The notes beneath the pieces are model-generated. The model did no database searches, was not told the origin of the DNA, and was given only the letters and a program-made list of their open reading frames with translations. From NCBI RefSeq assembly GCF_014171595.1, contig NZ_CP050451.1, positions 2,356,001 through 2,420,000 of the forward strand: DNA of 64,000 nucleotides, given 5' to 3'. Shown in pieces: positions 9,750 to 16,586 of the stretch; within the stretch, counting starts at the first letter, position 1, and the number at the start of each line of letters is the position of its first letter. The DNA comes from Massilia sp. Se16.2.3. Its GTDB lineage: Bacteria > Pseudomonadota > Gammaproteobacteria > Burkholderiales > Burkholderiaceae_D. The translations under genes were made by a program, and so were the position numbers.

Positions 9750-10544
9750 ATGCCATTCCTGACAGCGCGCACCCTGCGTGTCCCGGCCCTGGCCATCTCG
9801 TCCCTGCTGTTGCTCGCCTCCTGTGGCGGCGGCGACGATGCTGGCCCGGGACAGGTTGCCACCGATCCGCAACCACCCAAGCCCGATCCCAATCCGCCGC
9901 CGACCAATCCGCCACCGACGAATCCGCCACCGACCAATCCACCACCGACGAATCCACCACCGGCCGATCCGCCGCCGACCTTGCCGCCGGCAGATCCGCC
10001 GCCGGTCAATCCGCCGCCACCACCACCGCCACCGCCGCCGCCGCCCACAGTGGTGCTGGCCGACAGCTATACCGACCTGGTCGCCGGCACCATCGGCAGC
10101 CAGCCGAACTGGCCTGCATGGGTGGGAACGGGGCGTCCGGTCGGGGGCGTCGGCTGCCTGATCAACGAGGATTACCACCTGCATTCGCTGGTGTCGATCT
10201 ACCGCAATGGCCTGCGTCTCGGCTTGCCTGACAACATCGGGCGCAGCGGCTGTGCCTACGAGCTGCATACCCACGACGTGACGGGGGTGGTGCACATCGA
10301 AACCGACGTGCCCAAGAAATTCACGCTGGGGCAGTTCTTCGGGCTATGGAACCAGACGCTCGGTGCCAACGGCGCCGCCGGCTTGCCCGGGCCGATTCGC
10401 TACTACCTGATCGAGAACGAGAAGCTGACGCCGTTTACCGGCGACCCGGCCGGGCTGGAACTGATGGCGCACCGCGAGATCGTCATCATCAGCGGCACGC
10501 CGCCGTCGGTGTTGCCGAAGTATCGCTGGCCGAGCGGCCTGTGA
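9750..10544 (+). CDS. Polyproline-linker lipoprotein with a conserved domain of unknown function
   Basis: This is a 264-residue predicted lipoprotein. The signal sequence ends in lipobox LASC followed by GGGDD, an Asp-rich start. Residues about 40-100 are a proline linker made of NPPPT repeats; at DNA level these are 15-bp units, near-identical around 9893-9960. The globular C-terminus (about 105-264) has the blocks EDYHLHSLVSIYRNG, CAYELHTHDVTGVVHIE and FTLGQFFGLW. That domain, with its HLH and HTHD histidines and two cysteines, recurs in many secreted bacterial and archaeal proteins, but I know of no proven function. Histidine clustering suggests metal binding (inference). The ATG at 9750 has a GGAG site just upstream. 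Confidence 0.75.
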   Translation: MPFLTARTLRVPALAISSLLLLASCGGGDDAGPGQVATDPQPPKPDPNPPPTNPPPTNPPPTNPPPTNPPPADPPPTLPPADPPPVNPPPPPPPPPPPPTVVLADSYTDLVAGTIGSQPNWPAWVGTGRPVGGVGCLINEDYHLHSLVSIYRNGLRLGLPDNIGRSGCAYELHTHDVTGVVHIETDVPKKFTLGQFFGLWNQTLGANGAAGLPGPIRYYLIENEKLTPFTGDPAGLELMAHREIVIISGTPPSVLPKYRWPSGL

Positions 10545-10573
10545 GGGAGGGAAGGGGGACGCCGTGCCGCTGG

Positions 10574-10984
10574 TCAGCCGTAGGCGCCGCCCGTGTACAT
10601 CAGGTCGAAGGTGCGCGCGATCGTGGCAATCAACACGGTCGCGCCCACCATCAGGGTCGCCACCAGCAGCAGCGCCAGGATCCAGTTCGAGCGCGAATGG
10701 CTGCCGCCGGCGGCATTGAAGCGCGCGTCCCACTTGTCGTCCGGGGTCAGGCCGATGGCCAGGGCGGCAATGCAGCCGGCAATGCAGGACACCAGCAAGG
10801 GCAGCAGCGCATAGAAGGGATGGGCGCCATCGACGTTGCTGAAGATGAGTCCGCTAATGGGAATGCTGCTCACGTGCAGCAGGCCAAGGCGGTCGACGCC
10901 CCCGTGCAGGTAAAAGCGGTGCGCGCCGACCGTGCCCAGGAGCAGTGCCAATGCGGTCGCGAACGTCTTGTTCTTGTGTGCCAT
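10574..10984 (-). CDS. TM2-domain membrane protein
   Basis: This 136-residue inner-membrane protein starts with MAHKNKTFATALALLLGTVGAHRFYLHG. GxxGxHRFYL is the TM2-domain signature, in which the loop between two helices carries G-x-H-R-F-Y. A second pair of hydrophobic stretches (ALLPLLVSCIAGCIAALAIG and WILALLLVATLMVGATVLIA) gives about four membrane passes. The function of TM2 proteins is unknown. It converges with the lipoprotein gene and diverges from rpsP. Confidence 0.75.
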   Translation of the reverse strand: MAHKNKTFATALALLLGTVGAHRFYLHGGVDRLGLLHVSSIPISGLIFSNVDGAHPFYALLPLLVSCIAGCIAALAIGLTPDDKWDARFNAAGGSHSRSNWILALLLVATLMVGATVLIATIARTFDLMYTGGAYG

Positions 10985-11194
10985 GCAGTAATTTAGTGAC
11001 GGAATGTGTTACGTGAAACCGCAAGTATCGTTCAAGAAGGTAACAAAAGCATCACTTTTTATGTAAATGCAATGTATCAACATGCAGCACTCGGCAGGGC
11101 GCGCCGCCGCGGGTAGCGGTAGCGCCGAAAATCAGGGATAATGCGCAATTCCGCCGGGACTGCGCGCCTGTCGTTACCTCGTTATCATTAACGC

Positions 11195-11224
11195 TTGCTG
11201 CTGCGCGGCATTGCGCGCTATAAT
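11195..11224 (+). promoter_or_regulatory. Sigma-70 promoter of the rpsP operon
   Basis: TTGCTG (11195-11200) and a perfect TATAAT (11219-11224) are separated by 18 bases, 40 bases before the rpsP start. This is the expected promoter for the four-gene rpsP-rimM-trmD-rplS unit. Confidence 0.65.
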
Positions 11225-11264
11225 CGTCGGCTTTCTCCGTCCAGTACAACTTTTTGGAATTATT

Positions 11265-11513
11265 ATGGTCGTTATCCGTTTGGCTCGTGGCGGCGCAAAA
11301 AAGCGCCCGTTCTTCAACATCGTTGCAACCGATTCGCGTAACCGTCGCGATGGCCGTTTCATCGAGCGCATCGGCTTCTACAACCCGATGGCTTCCGGCG
11401 CCGAAGTCGGCCTGAAGATCACCGCGGACCGTCTGGCCTACTGGCAAGGCGTTGGCGCACAACTGTCGCCAACCGTCGCTCGCCTGGTTGCTCAGCAGAC
11501 CCCGGCTGCCTAA
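11265..11513 (+). CDS. rpsP: Small ribosomal subunit protein bS16
   Basis: This is an 82-residue 30S assembly protein. The start at 11265 gives the canonical [20 protein letters not shown], followed by [19 protein letters not shown]. It is first in the conserved rpsP-rimM-trmD-rplS operon. Confidence 0.98.
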   Translation: MVVIRLARGGAKKRPFFNIVATDSRNRRDGRFIERIGFYNPMASGAEVGLKITADRLAYWQGVGAQLSPTVARLVAQQTPAA

Positions 11514-11529
11514 GTAAGGTTTTCCTGGT

Positions 11530-12087
11530 TTGTCCGATTCAGCAGTTGCACAAGGGGCGCAGGCCCCCGACGACCTGACCCAGGTCGGGTATGTGTCCGG
11601 TGCCTATGGCATTACCGGCGGTATCCGCGTCACGCCGTTTTCGACGGATGCGGATGCGCTGCTGAGCGTGAAGACCTGGTGGCTCGACAAGCCGAGCCTG
11701 CGCTGCGTCACCGTACGCACCGCGAAGATGCATGGCGGCGACGTGGTCGCCACCCTGGTCGGGATGAGTGACCGCAACCTGGCGGAGGCGCTGAAAGGCG
11801 CCGCCGTCCATGTGTCGCGCCGCGAGTTTCCCTCGCTTGAAGAAGACGAGTACTACTGGTCCGACCTGATTGGCCTCGATGCGGTCAACCTCGAGGGTGA
11901 AGCCCTCGGCAAGGTAACCGACATGATGAGCAATGGCGCGCAATCCATCCTGCGCATCGAGCCCGTCGCCGATCCGGAAAGCAGCGAAAAGGCGCCCGAG
12001 CGCCTCGTGCCGTTTGTGGATCAGTTCGTGAAGACCGTCGATCTCAAGCAGAAAAGAATTACCCTGGACTGGGGCCTGGATTATTAA
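11530..12087 (+). CDS. rimM: Ribosome maturation factor RimM
   Basis: This 185-residue factor assists 30S head assembly by binding uS19, whose partner protein bS16 is encoded just upstream. The N-terminal RimM domain (VGYVSGAYGITGGIRVTPFS) and the PRC-barrel (EDEYYWSDLIGLDAV, then PFVDQFVKTVDLKQKRITLDW) are both present. The reading frame has no ATG at the front. A TTG at 11530 with AAGG about 10 bases upstream is the best start, which would keep translation low compared with the ribosomal proteins, as is known for this operon. Confidence 0.95.
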   Translation: MSDSAVAQGAQAPDDLTQVGYVSGAYGITGGIRVTPFSTDADALLSVKTWWLDKPSLRCVTVRTAKMHGGDVVATLVGMSDRNLAEALKGAAVHVSRREFPSLEEDEYYWSDLIGLDAVNLEGEALGKVTDMMSNGAQSILRIEPVADPESSEKAPERLVPFVDQFVKTVDLKQKRITLDWGLDY

Positions 12088-12113
12088 CCCGTCCACCCTG
12101 AAGCGAGGTCCCG

Positions 12114-12869
12114 ATGCAGTTTGACGTCGTGAGCTTGTTTCCCGAGATGTTTGCCGCGTTGACGCAGTCGGGTGTGACCCGCCGCGCCTTCGAGCAGGAG
12201 CGCTGGGGCCTGACCCTGTGGAATCCACGCGATTTCACCCAGGATCGCCACCGCACCGTGGATGACCGCCCGTATGGCGGTGGCCCCGGGATGGTGATGC
12301 TGGCCCGCCCGCTCGAAGCGACGATCAACGCCGCCAAGGCACGCCAGGTTGAACTCGGCCTGCCGGCGCCGCGCGTGGTGTTCATGTCGCCGCAAGGCAA
12401 GCCGCTGACGCACGAACGTGTCATGGCGCTGAAAGACGAGCCCGGCCTGGTCGTCCTGTGCGGCCGCTACGAAGCGGTCGACCAGCGCTTGCTGGACCGC
12501 CTAGTCGATGAGGAAATTTCCCTTGGCGACTTCGTGCTTTCCGGCGGCGAGTTGCCGGCGATGGCCTTGATGGATGCCGTAGTGCGGCAATTGCCTGGTG
12601 TGCTGGGCGACGACGCCTCGGCGGTCGAAGACAGTTTCGTCAACGGCTTGCTCGATTCGCCGCATTACACCCGCCCGGAAGTGTACGAGGGCGTCGCGGT
12701 ACCGCCGGTTCTACTGGGCGGCAACCACGCGGAAATTATCAAATGGCGCCGCCAGCGCATGCTGGAAGCGACATCGAAGAAGCGGCCCGAGCTGCTGGAC
12801 AAGGCGCGTGCCGCCGGCCAGCTGAGCCCGGCCGATGAACAGTTTTTGGCCACGCTCCCTCCGGGGTAG
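12114..12869 (+). CDS. trmD: tRNA (guanine-N1)-methyltransferase
   Basis: This 251-residue SPOUT methyltransferase makes m1G37 in tRNAs that read CNN/CGG codons, preventing frameshifts. Signature blocks are [33 protein letters not shown] (knot), [17 protein letters not shown] and LDSPHYTRP. The length is normal. It is followed by a 121-base structured gap before rplS. Confidence 0.98.
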   Translation: MQFDVVSLFPEMFAALTQSGVTRRAFEQERWGLTLWNPRDFTQDRHRTVDDRPYGGGPGMVMLARPLEATINAAKARQVELGLPAPRVVFMSPQGKPLTHERVMALKDEPGLVVLCGRYEAVDQRLLDRLVDEEISLGDFVLSGGELPAMALMDAVVRQLPGVLGDDASAVEDSFVNGLLDSPHYTRPEVYEGVAVPPVLLGGNHAEIIKWRRQRMLEATSKKRPELLDKARAAGQLSPADEQFLATLPPG

Positions 12870-12882
12870 CAGGCCGGAAAAA

Positions 12883-12952
12883 TGCACCGTCAAGGTGCAA
12901 GACATGCGGGCATGTTGCCCTTGTGTTCAACCCCATCCTCTACTGGGCAACA
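12883..12952 (+). promoter_or_regulatory. Structured leader between trmD and rplS
   Basis: Two hairpins are visible in the gap: TGCACC (12883-12888) pairs with GGTGCA (12894-12899) across GTCAA, and TGTTGCCC (12913-12920) pairs with GGGCAACA (12945-12952). Neither has a T-run, so they are not terminators. They could stabilise the rplS message or tune its translation (inference). Confidence 0.4.
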
Positions 12953-12990
12953 AGTACAGCGCCAGCAAGATGGTTTTTGGAGTCATAAGA

Positions 12991-13377
12991 ATGAATCTGA
13001 TTCAACAACTCGAGCAGGAAGAAATCGCGCGCCTCGGCCGCAGCATTCCTGATTTCGCACCTGGCGACACCGTGATCGTCAATGTCAACGTCGTCGAAGG
13101 CAACCGCAAGCGCGCCCAGGCATACGAAGGCGTCGTCATCTCGCGTCGTAACCGTGGTCTGAACTCGAACTTCATCGTTCGCAAGATCTCGTCGGGCGAA
13201 GGCGTGGAACGTACGTTCCAGCTGTACTCCCCACTGATCGCTTCGATCGAAGTCAAGCGTCGCGGTGATGTCCGCCGTGCGAAGCTGTACTATCTGCGTG
13301 AGCGTTCGGGCAAATCGGCGCGTATCAAAGAAAAGCTGCCGCAGCGTCGCGTCGCGGCCGCTCCAGCCGCTGAGTAA
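12991..13377 (+). CDS. rplS: Large ribosomal subunit protein bL19
   Basis: This 128-residue protein sits at the 30S-50S interface. The ATG at 12991 gives [20 protein letters not shown] and has GGAG upstream; the longer open frame is not needed. [20 protein letters not shown] and [17 protein letters not shown] are diagnostic. It is the last gene of the operon, ended by a strong terminator at 13395. Confidence 0.98.
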   Translation: MNLIQQLEQEEIARLGRSIPDFAPGDTVIVNVNVVEGNRKRAQAYEGVVISRRNRGLNSNFIVRKISSGEGVERTFQLYSPLIASIEVKRRGDVRRAKLYYLRERSGKSARIKEKLPQRRVAAAPAAE

Positions 13378-13394
13378 TAGCGTCTGCGGCAATA

Positions 13395-13422
13395 AAAAGG
13401 CATCCCTCGGGATGCCTTTTTT
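13395..13422 (+). terminator. Intrinsic terminator of the rpsP operon
   Basis: A 12-bp stem AAAAGGCATCCC/GGGATGCCTTTT with a two-base loop and a T-run follows rplS by 17 bases. The A-rich left arm makes it work on both strands. Confidence 0.9.
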
Positions 13423-13451
13423 CGTTTTGAGTCATCATTTACGCTGGAGAA

Positions 13452-14138
13452 ATGCTTGTGGCCAAGGTGAATTTCGACCCCTCGCACCTGCCGATCGATG
13501 CCGTTGCCGGCGAGCCGGCCATCGACGCAGACCTGCTTACCCCGAGCCGCTTGCGCGTCCGCTTTGCCAACGCGCGCCGCGCCTGGGAACCGGAAACAGG
13601 CGAGGAAACGCCATTCCAGCCTGGCCTGAAGCTGCGCCGCGCCGCGGTGCTGGTGCCGCTGGTGGCGCGTCCGGAAGGGCTCACCGTGCTGCTGACCCAG
13701 CGCACCGAACACCTGAGCAGCCATGGCGGCCAGATCAGCTTCCCGGGCGGCCGCGCCGAGGAGCTCGACTCCTCGCCAATCGAGACCGCCCTGCGCGAAA
13801 CCGAGGAGGAAATCGGCCTGCACCGCCGCCACATCGAGATCCTCGGCGTGCTGCCCGAATACATTACGGCCAGTGCCTACCGCATCCGTCCGGTCGTCGC
13901 CCTGGTCATGCCGCCGTTTGATCTGCTCGCCGATCCGAACGAGGTCGCCGAGATCTTCGAGGTGCCGCTGGCCTTCCTGATGAGCGGTGCGCATCACCAG
14001 CGCATGTCCTTCGAATTGCCCGAGGGGGCAGGGCGGCGCAGCTTCTACGCCATGCCTTATGAAAAATTTTTCATCTGGGGGGCGACGGCCGGCATGCTAC
14101 GCAACCTCTTCCATTTCTTGCGCGCCGGACACATCTAA
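13452..14138 (+). CDS. Nudix hydrolase, coenzyme A pyrophosphatase type
   Basis: This is a 228-residue hydrolase. The Nudix box is intact: GGRAEELDSSPIETALRETEEEIGL read as GX5EX7REUXEEXGU spans about residues 101-125, preceded by SSHGGQISFPGG. The LLTQRTEHLSSHGGQISFPGG block is the UPF0035/CoA-pyrophosphatase signature, so it probably cleaves CoA or acyl-CoA to phosphopantetheine and ADP. Its TAA stop (14136-14138) is the first triplet of a 160-bp palindromic element, so the element supplies the stop. Confidence 0.88.
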   Translation: MLVAKVNFDPSHLPIDAVAGEPAIDADLLTPSRLRVRFANARRAWEPETGEETPFQPGLKLRRAAVLVPLVARPEGLTVLLTQRTEHLSSHGGQISFPGGRAEELDSSPIETALRETEEEIGLHRRHIEILGVLPEYITASAYRIRPVVALVMPPFDLLADPNEVAEIFEVPLAFLMSGAHHQRMSFELPEGAGRRSFYAMPYEKFFIWGATAGMLRNLFHFLRAGHI

Positions 14139-14295
14139 GTACTCACCCAAAAATAAATGTGTTTTTGGCTTCCAGAACCGGCGCGTTGCTGCGTCGGTTC
14201 GCGCTTGCAGTGCTCGCACTGCGGCGCGCTCGCCGCCTTGCACCGCATCCAGTTCTGTTTGCCAAAATTCCCATTTATTTTCGGTCGAGTACTTA
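14136..14295. repeat. 160-bp MITE-like palindromic element at the Nudix stop codon
   Basis: Terminal arms of 24 bp (14136-14159 and 14272-14295) match at 21 positions when one is complemented; the outermost part TAAGTACTC/GAGTACTTA is perfect. Pairing continues inward with interruptions. The exact middle is a perfect hairpin GCAGTGC-TC-GCACTGC (14207-14222). No reading frame of note is inside. The core around the hairpin resembles that of the element at 57043-57200, so both look like non-autonomous elements of one family. Confidence 0.7.
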
Positions 14296-14380
14296 CTTAC
14301 GGGCCCGGATTTGATTATGGCGGGAAGCTGCGCTATCGTAGCGGGGCAGCTGGTATTGCCATAACAAAAGAAGGAATTGC

Positions 14381-15334
14381 ATGACATTTTTATCGATTCT
14401 GTGCGCCCTGCTCATCGAGCAGTTGAAACCGCTGCGCGCAGATAACCAGGTCTACAGCGGCATCAAGACCCTGGCGATGCGCATCGAGGGCTGGTTCAAT
14501 GCCGGCGAAGCGAAAAACGGCCGCATGGGCTGGTTCCTGATGATGGCATTGCTGGTGCTGCCCGTCGCCATCGTCCACTGGACCCTGGCCCGCTACCAGG
14601 TATTCCTCGTGTTTGCCCTGAACGTCGCCATCGTCTACCTGACGCTGGGCTTTCGCCACTACAGCCATTACTTCACGTCCATCCAGTTGGCCCTCAACAA
14701 CGGCGACGAAGCCACCGCCCGTACCCTGCTGGCGGAATGGACCCGGCTCGACACGGTCGGCATGGACGCCGGCGAAATTGCCCGCATCGCCGTGGAAAAG
14801 TCGCTGATCACGACCCACCGTAGCGTGTTCGGCGTGTTCTTCTGGTTCCTCGTGGGCGGCCCGGCCTGCGCCGTGCTCTACCGCGTGTCCGAATACCTGG
14901 CCCGTGCCTGGAACGAGCCCGAGCATATGCGTAACGAAGCCTTCGGCCAGTTCGCCGCGAAAGCTTTCTACTGGATCGACTGGGTGCCGGTGCGCCTGAC
15001 GGCGATTGCCTTTGCCGTGGTAGGCAATTTCGAGGATGCGATTTACGCCTGGCGCAATTTCGCCGACCGCTGGTCGGAAGAGTCGCGCGGCATCATCCTC
15101 GCTGCCGGCGGCGGCGCCATGGGTGTGCGCCTGGGCACCCCGTACGAGAATGCCCCGCAACTGCTGCCGGCCGACGCCGCCCTGGTCGACATGACCGATG
15201 CCGAAGCCGAGGTGCTGCCGGGCGAGGAGCCGAACCTGCGCGCCCTGCAAAGCACGGTGGGACTTGTCTGGCGTGCCCTGATATTATGGATGATCCTGTT
15301 GCTCCTCCTGTCGAGCGTGATGTGGCTCGGCTGA
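14381..15334 (+). CDS. CobD/CbiB-like membrane protein
   Basis: This 317-residue inner-membrane protein resembles the CobD/CbiB family of adenosylcobinamide-phosphate synthases: an N-terminal helix with LLIEQLKPLR, several membrane stretches, FRHYSHYFTSIQLALNNGD, and a conserved central part with FFWFLVGGPACAVLYRVSEYLAR. True CbiB attaches aminopropanol to cobyric acid. Betaproteobacteria carry this divergent, non-clustered form, and no other cobalamin gene is in the window, so a cobalamin role is uncertain. The C-terminus ends in another hydrophobic helix. Confidence 0.75.
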   Translation: MTFLSILCALLIEQLKPLRADNQVYSGIKTLAMRIEGWFNAGEAKNGRMGWFLMMALLVLPVAIVHWTLARYQVFLVFALNVAIVYLTLGFRHYSHYFTSIQLALNNGDEATARTLLAEWTRLDTVGMDAGEIARIAVEKSLITTHRSVFGVFFWFLVGGPACAVLYRVSEYLARAWNEPEHMRNEAFGQFAAKAFYWIDWVPVRLTAIAFAVVGNFEDAIYAWRNFADRWSEESRGIILAAGGGAMGVRLGTPYENAPQLLPADAALVDMTDAEAEVLPGEEPNLRALQSTVGLVWRALILWMILLLLLSSVMWLG

Positions 15335-15430
15335 GCATGTCCGGACAGGCTTCGTCCCCAAGTCTTCTATAAGATATAATAGTGGGGTTGTCCTTCTCCA
15401 CGTAGCATTCTTGTATCAGCAAGCAGCACT

Positions 15431-15778
15431 ATGGCCGAGTTACCGCACACCGGGACCGAAACCGCCGCCGGCGAGTTCTTCATCCTGGGCCTCACGAATG
15501 CAGGCAGGCAGTTCCGTCCCAGCGACTGGGCGGAGCGCCTGTGCGGGGTCATGTCCTGCTTCCGGCCCGAAGGCAGCGGCGGGCGCAATGCCCACCTGCA
15601 GTTTTCTCCCTACGTACACCCGACCATGGTGAACGGCGTCAAGGCCGTTGTCGTCGACAAGACCCTGCAAAAAGCCGAACCGCTGGCCTACCACTTCGTC
15701 ATCAATTTCGCCAAGGACAACGACCTGCAGTTGGTCGATGCCTGCTTTGTCGAGCTGCCGGGCGATAGCAAGGCGTAA
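15431..15778 (+). CDS. DUF3579 domain-containing protein
   Basis: This is a 115-residue soluble protein. The blocks EFFILGLTNAGRQFRPSDWAERL, HLQFSPYVHPTMVNGVKAVVVD and AYHFVINFAKDNDLQLVDAC match the DUF3579 family, small cytosolic proteins restricted mainly to betaproteobacteria with no established function. A TATAAT at 15375-15380 lies 50 bases upstream and is the likely -10 box; no good -35 is seen. Confidence 0.8.
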   Translation: MAELPHTGTETAAGEFFILGLTNAGRQFRPSDWAERLCGVMSCFRPEGSGGRNAHLQFSPYVHPTMVNGVKAVVVDKTLQKAEPLAYHFVINFAKDNDLQLVDACFVELPGDSKA

Positions 15779-15916
15779 GCGCTCCAAGTTCCCCACGCTG
15801 TTTGAGTCAGATTAAACTGCCTTGAAGTTCATGCACTAGCTTGGACTTGAGAGGGCGGAACGCTGTCGTCCCGCCCGCCAACCGTGCGCTGCGTTGCGCA
15901 TCCAGGGGAAGGCATC

Positions 15917-16366
15917 ATGAACATCGGCGACATCTGCACCGTCCAGACGATCAGCTGCACGCGCGACGAAACCGTGCAGGGCGTGGCGCTCCTGATGCGC
16001 AAGCACCATGTCGGTGACCTCGTCGTCGTCGACGGCAGCGACGGCGAAGCCACGCCGGTCGGCATCGTCACCGACCGCGACATCGTCGTCTCCGTCATCG
16101 CGCTCGGTCTCGACCCGGCCAGCCTGCTCGTCGGCGACATCATGAGCGACGACCTGCTCACCTGCCGCGAGGACGACGACGTCTACCAGACCATCGAACA
16201 CATGCGCCTGCGCGGCATCCGCCGGGTGCCGGTCGTGAAGCGCAACGGCGGCCTGGCCGGCATCGTCAGCGCCGACGACCTGCTCGAGTTCCTCGCCGAA
16301 GAGATGGGCGACCTGTCGCGCATCAGCGGCAACCAGCAGGCGCACGAACGGCGCGCGCGTCACTGA
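15917..16366 (+). CDS. CBS-domain protein
   Basis: This 149-residue soluble protein is made of a tandem CBS (Bateman) module. The first repeat runs from ICTVQTISCTRDETVQGVA to GIVTDRDIVV and the second from IMSDDLLTCREDDDVYQTI to GIVSADDLLEFLAEEM. Such modules bind adenylates and act as energy or redox sensors; no effector domain is attached. The ATG at 15917 follows GGGGAAGG closely and is preferred to an earlier in-frame start at 15884. Confidence 0.85.
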   Translation: MNIGDICTVQTISCTRDETVQGVALLMRKHHVGDLVVVDGSDGEATPVGIVTDRDIVVSVIALGLDPASLLVGDIMSDDLLTCREDDDVYQTIEHMRLRGIRRVPVVKRNGGLAGIVSADDLLEFLAEEMGDLSRISGNQQAHERRARH

Positions 16367-16586
16367 ACCGCGGCATACGCTCCAGGCAGGACCCACCTCG
16401 CGGCAACTTGCCTGGCAGCATCTGGCCGCGGGGTGCAGCGGCGGCGCAGGCACGTATGCCCGCTGCATCGATGCCTCTGTCGCAGCATCATCTTGAACAG
16501 CCATCTGTTACCATCGCGCTCTTGCAGCCTCTCGCGCCGCCCCCGGACCACGCGCGTCGGACCGACGCCCCACCTGACGGAATGAC

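Noticed and set aside
14381..15334. A cobalamin biosynthesis locus around the CobD/CbiB-like gene
   Set aside because: Neighbours are Nudix and DUF3579 genes and no other cob or cbi gene is present.
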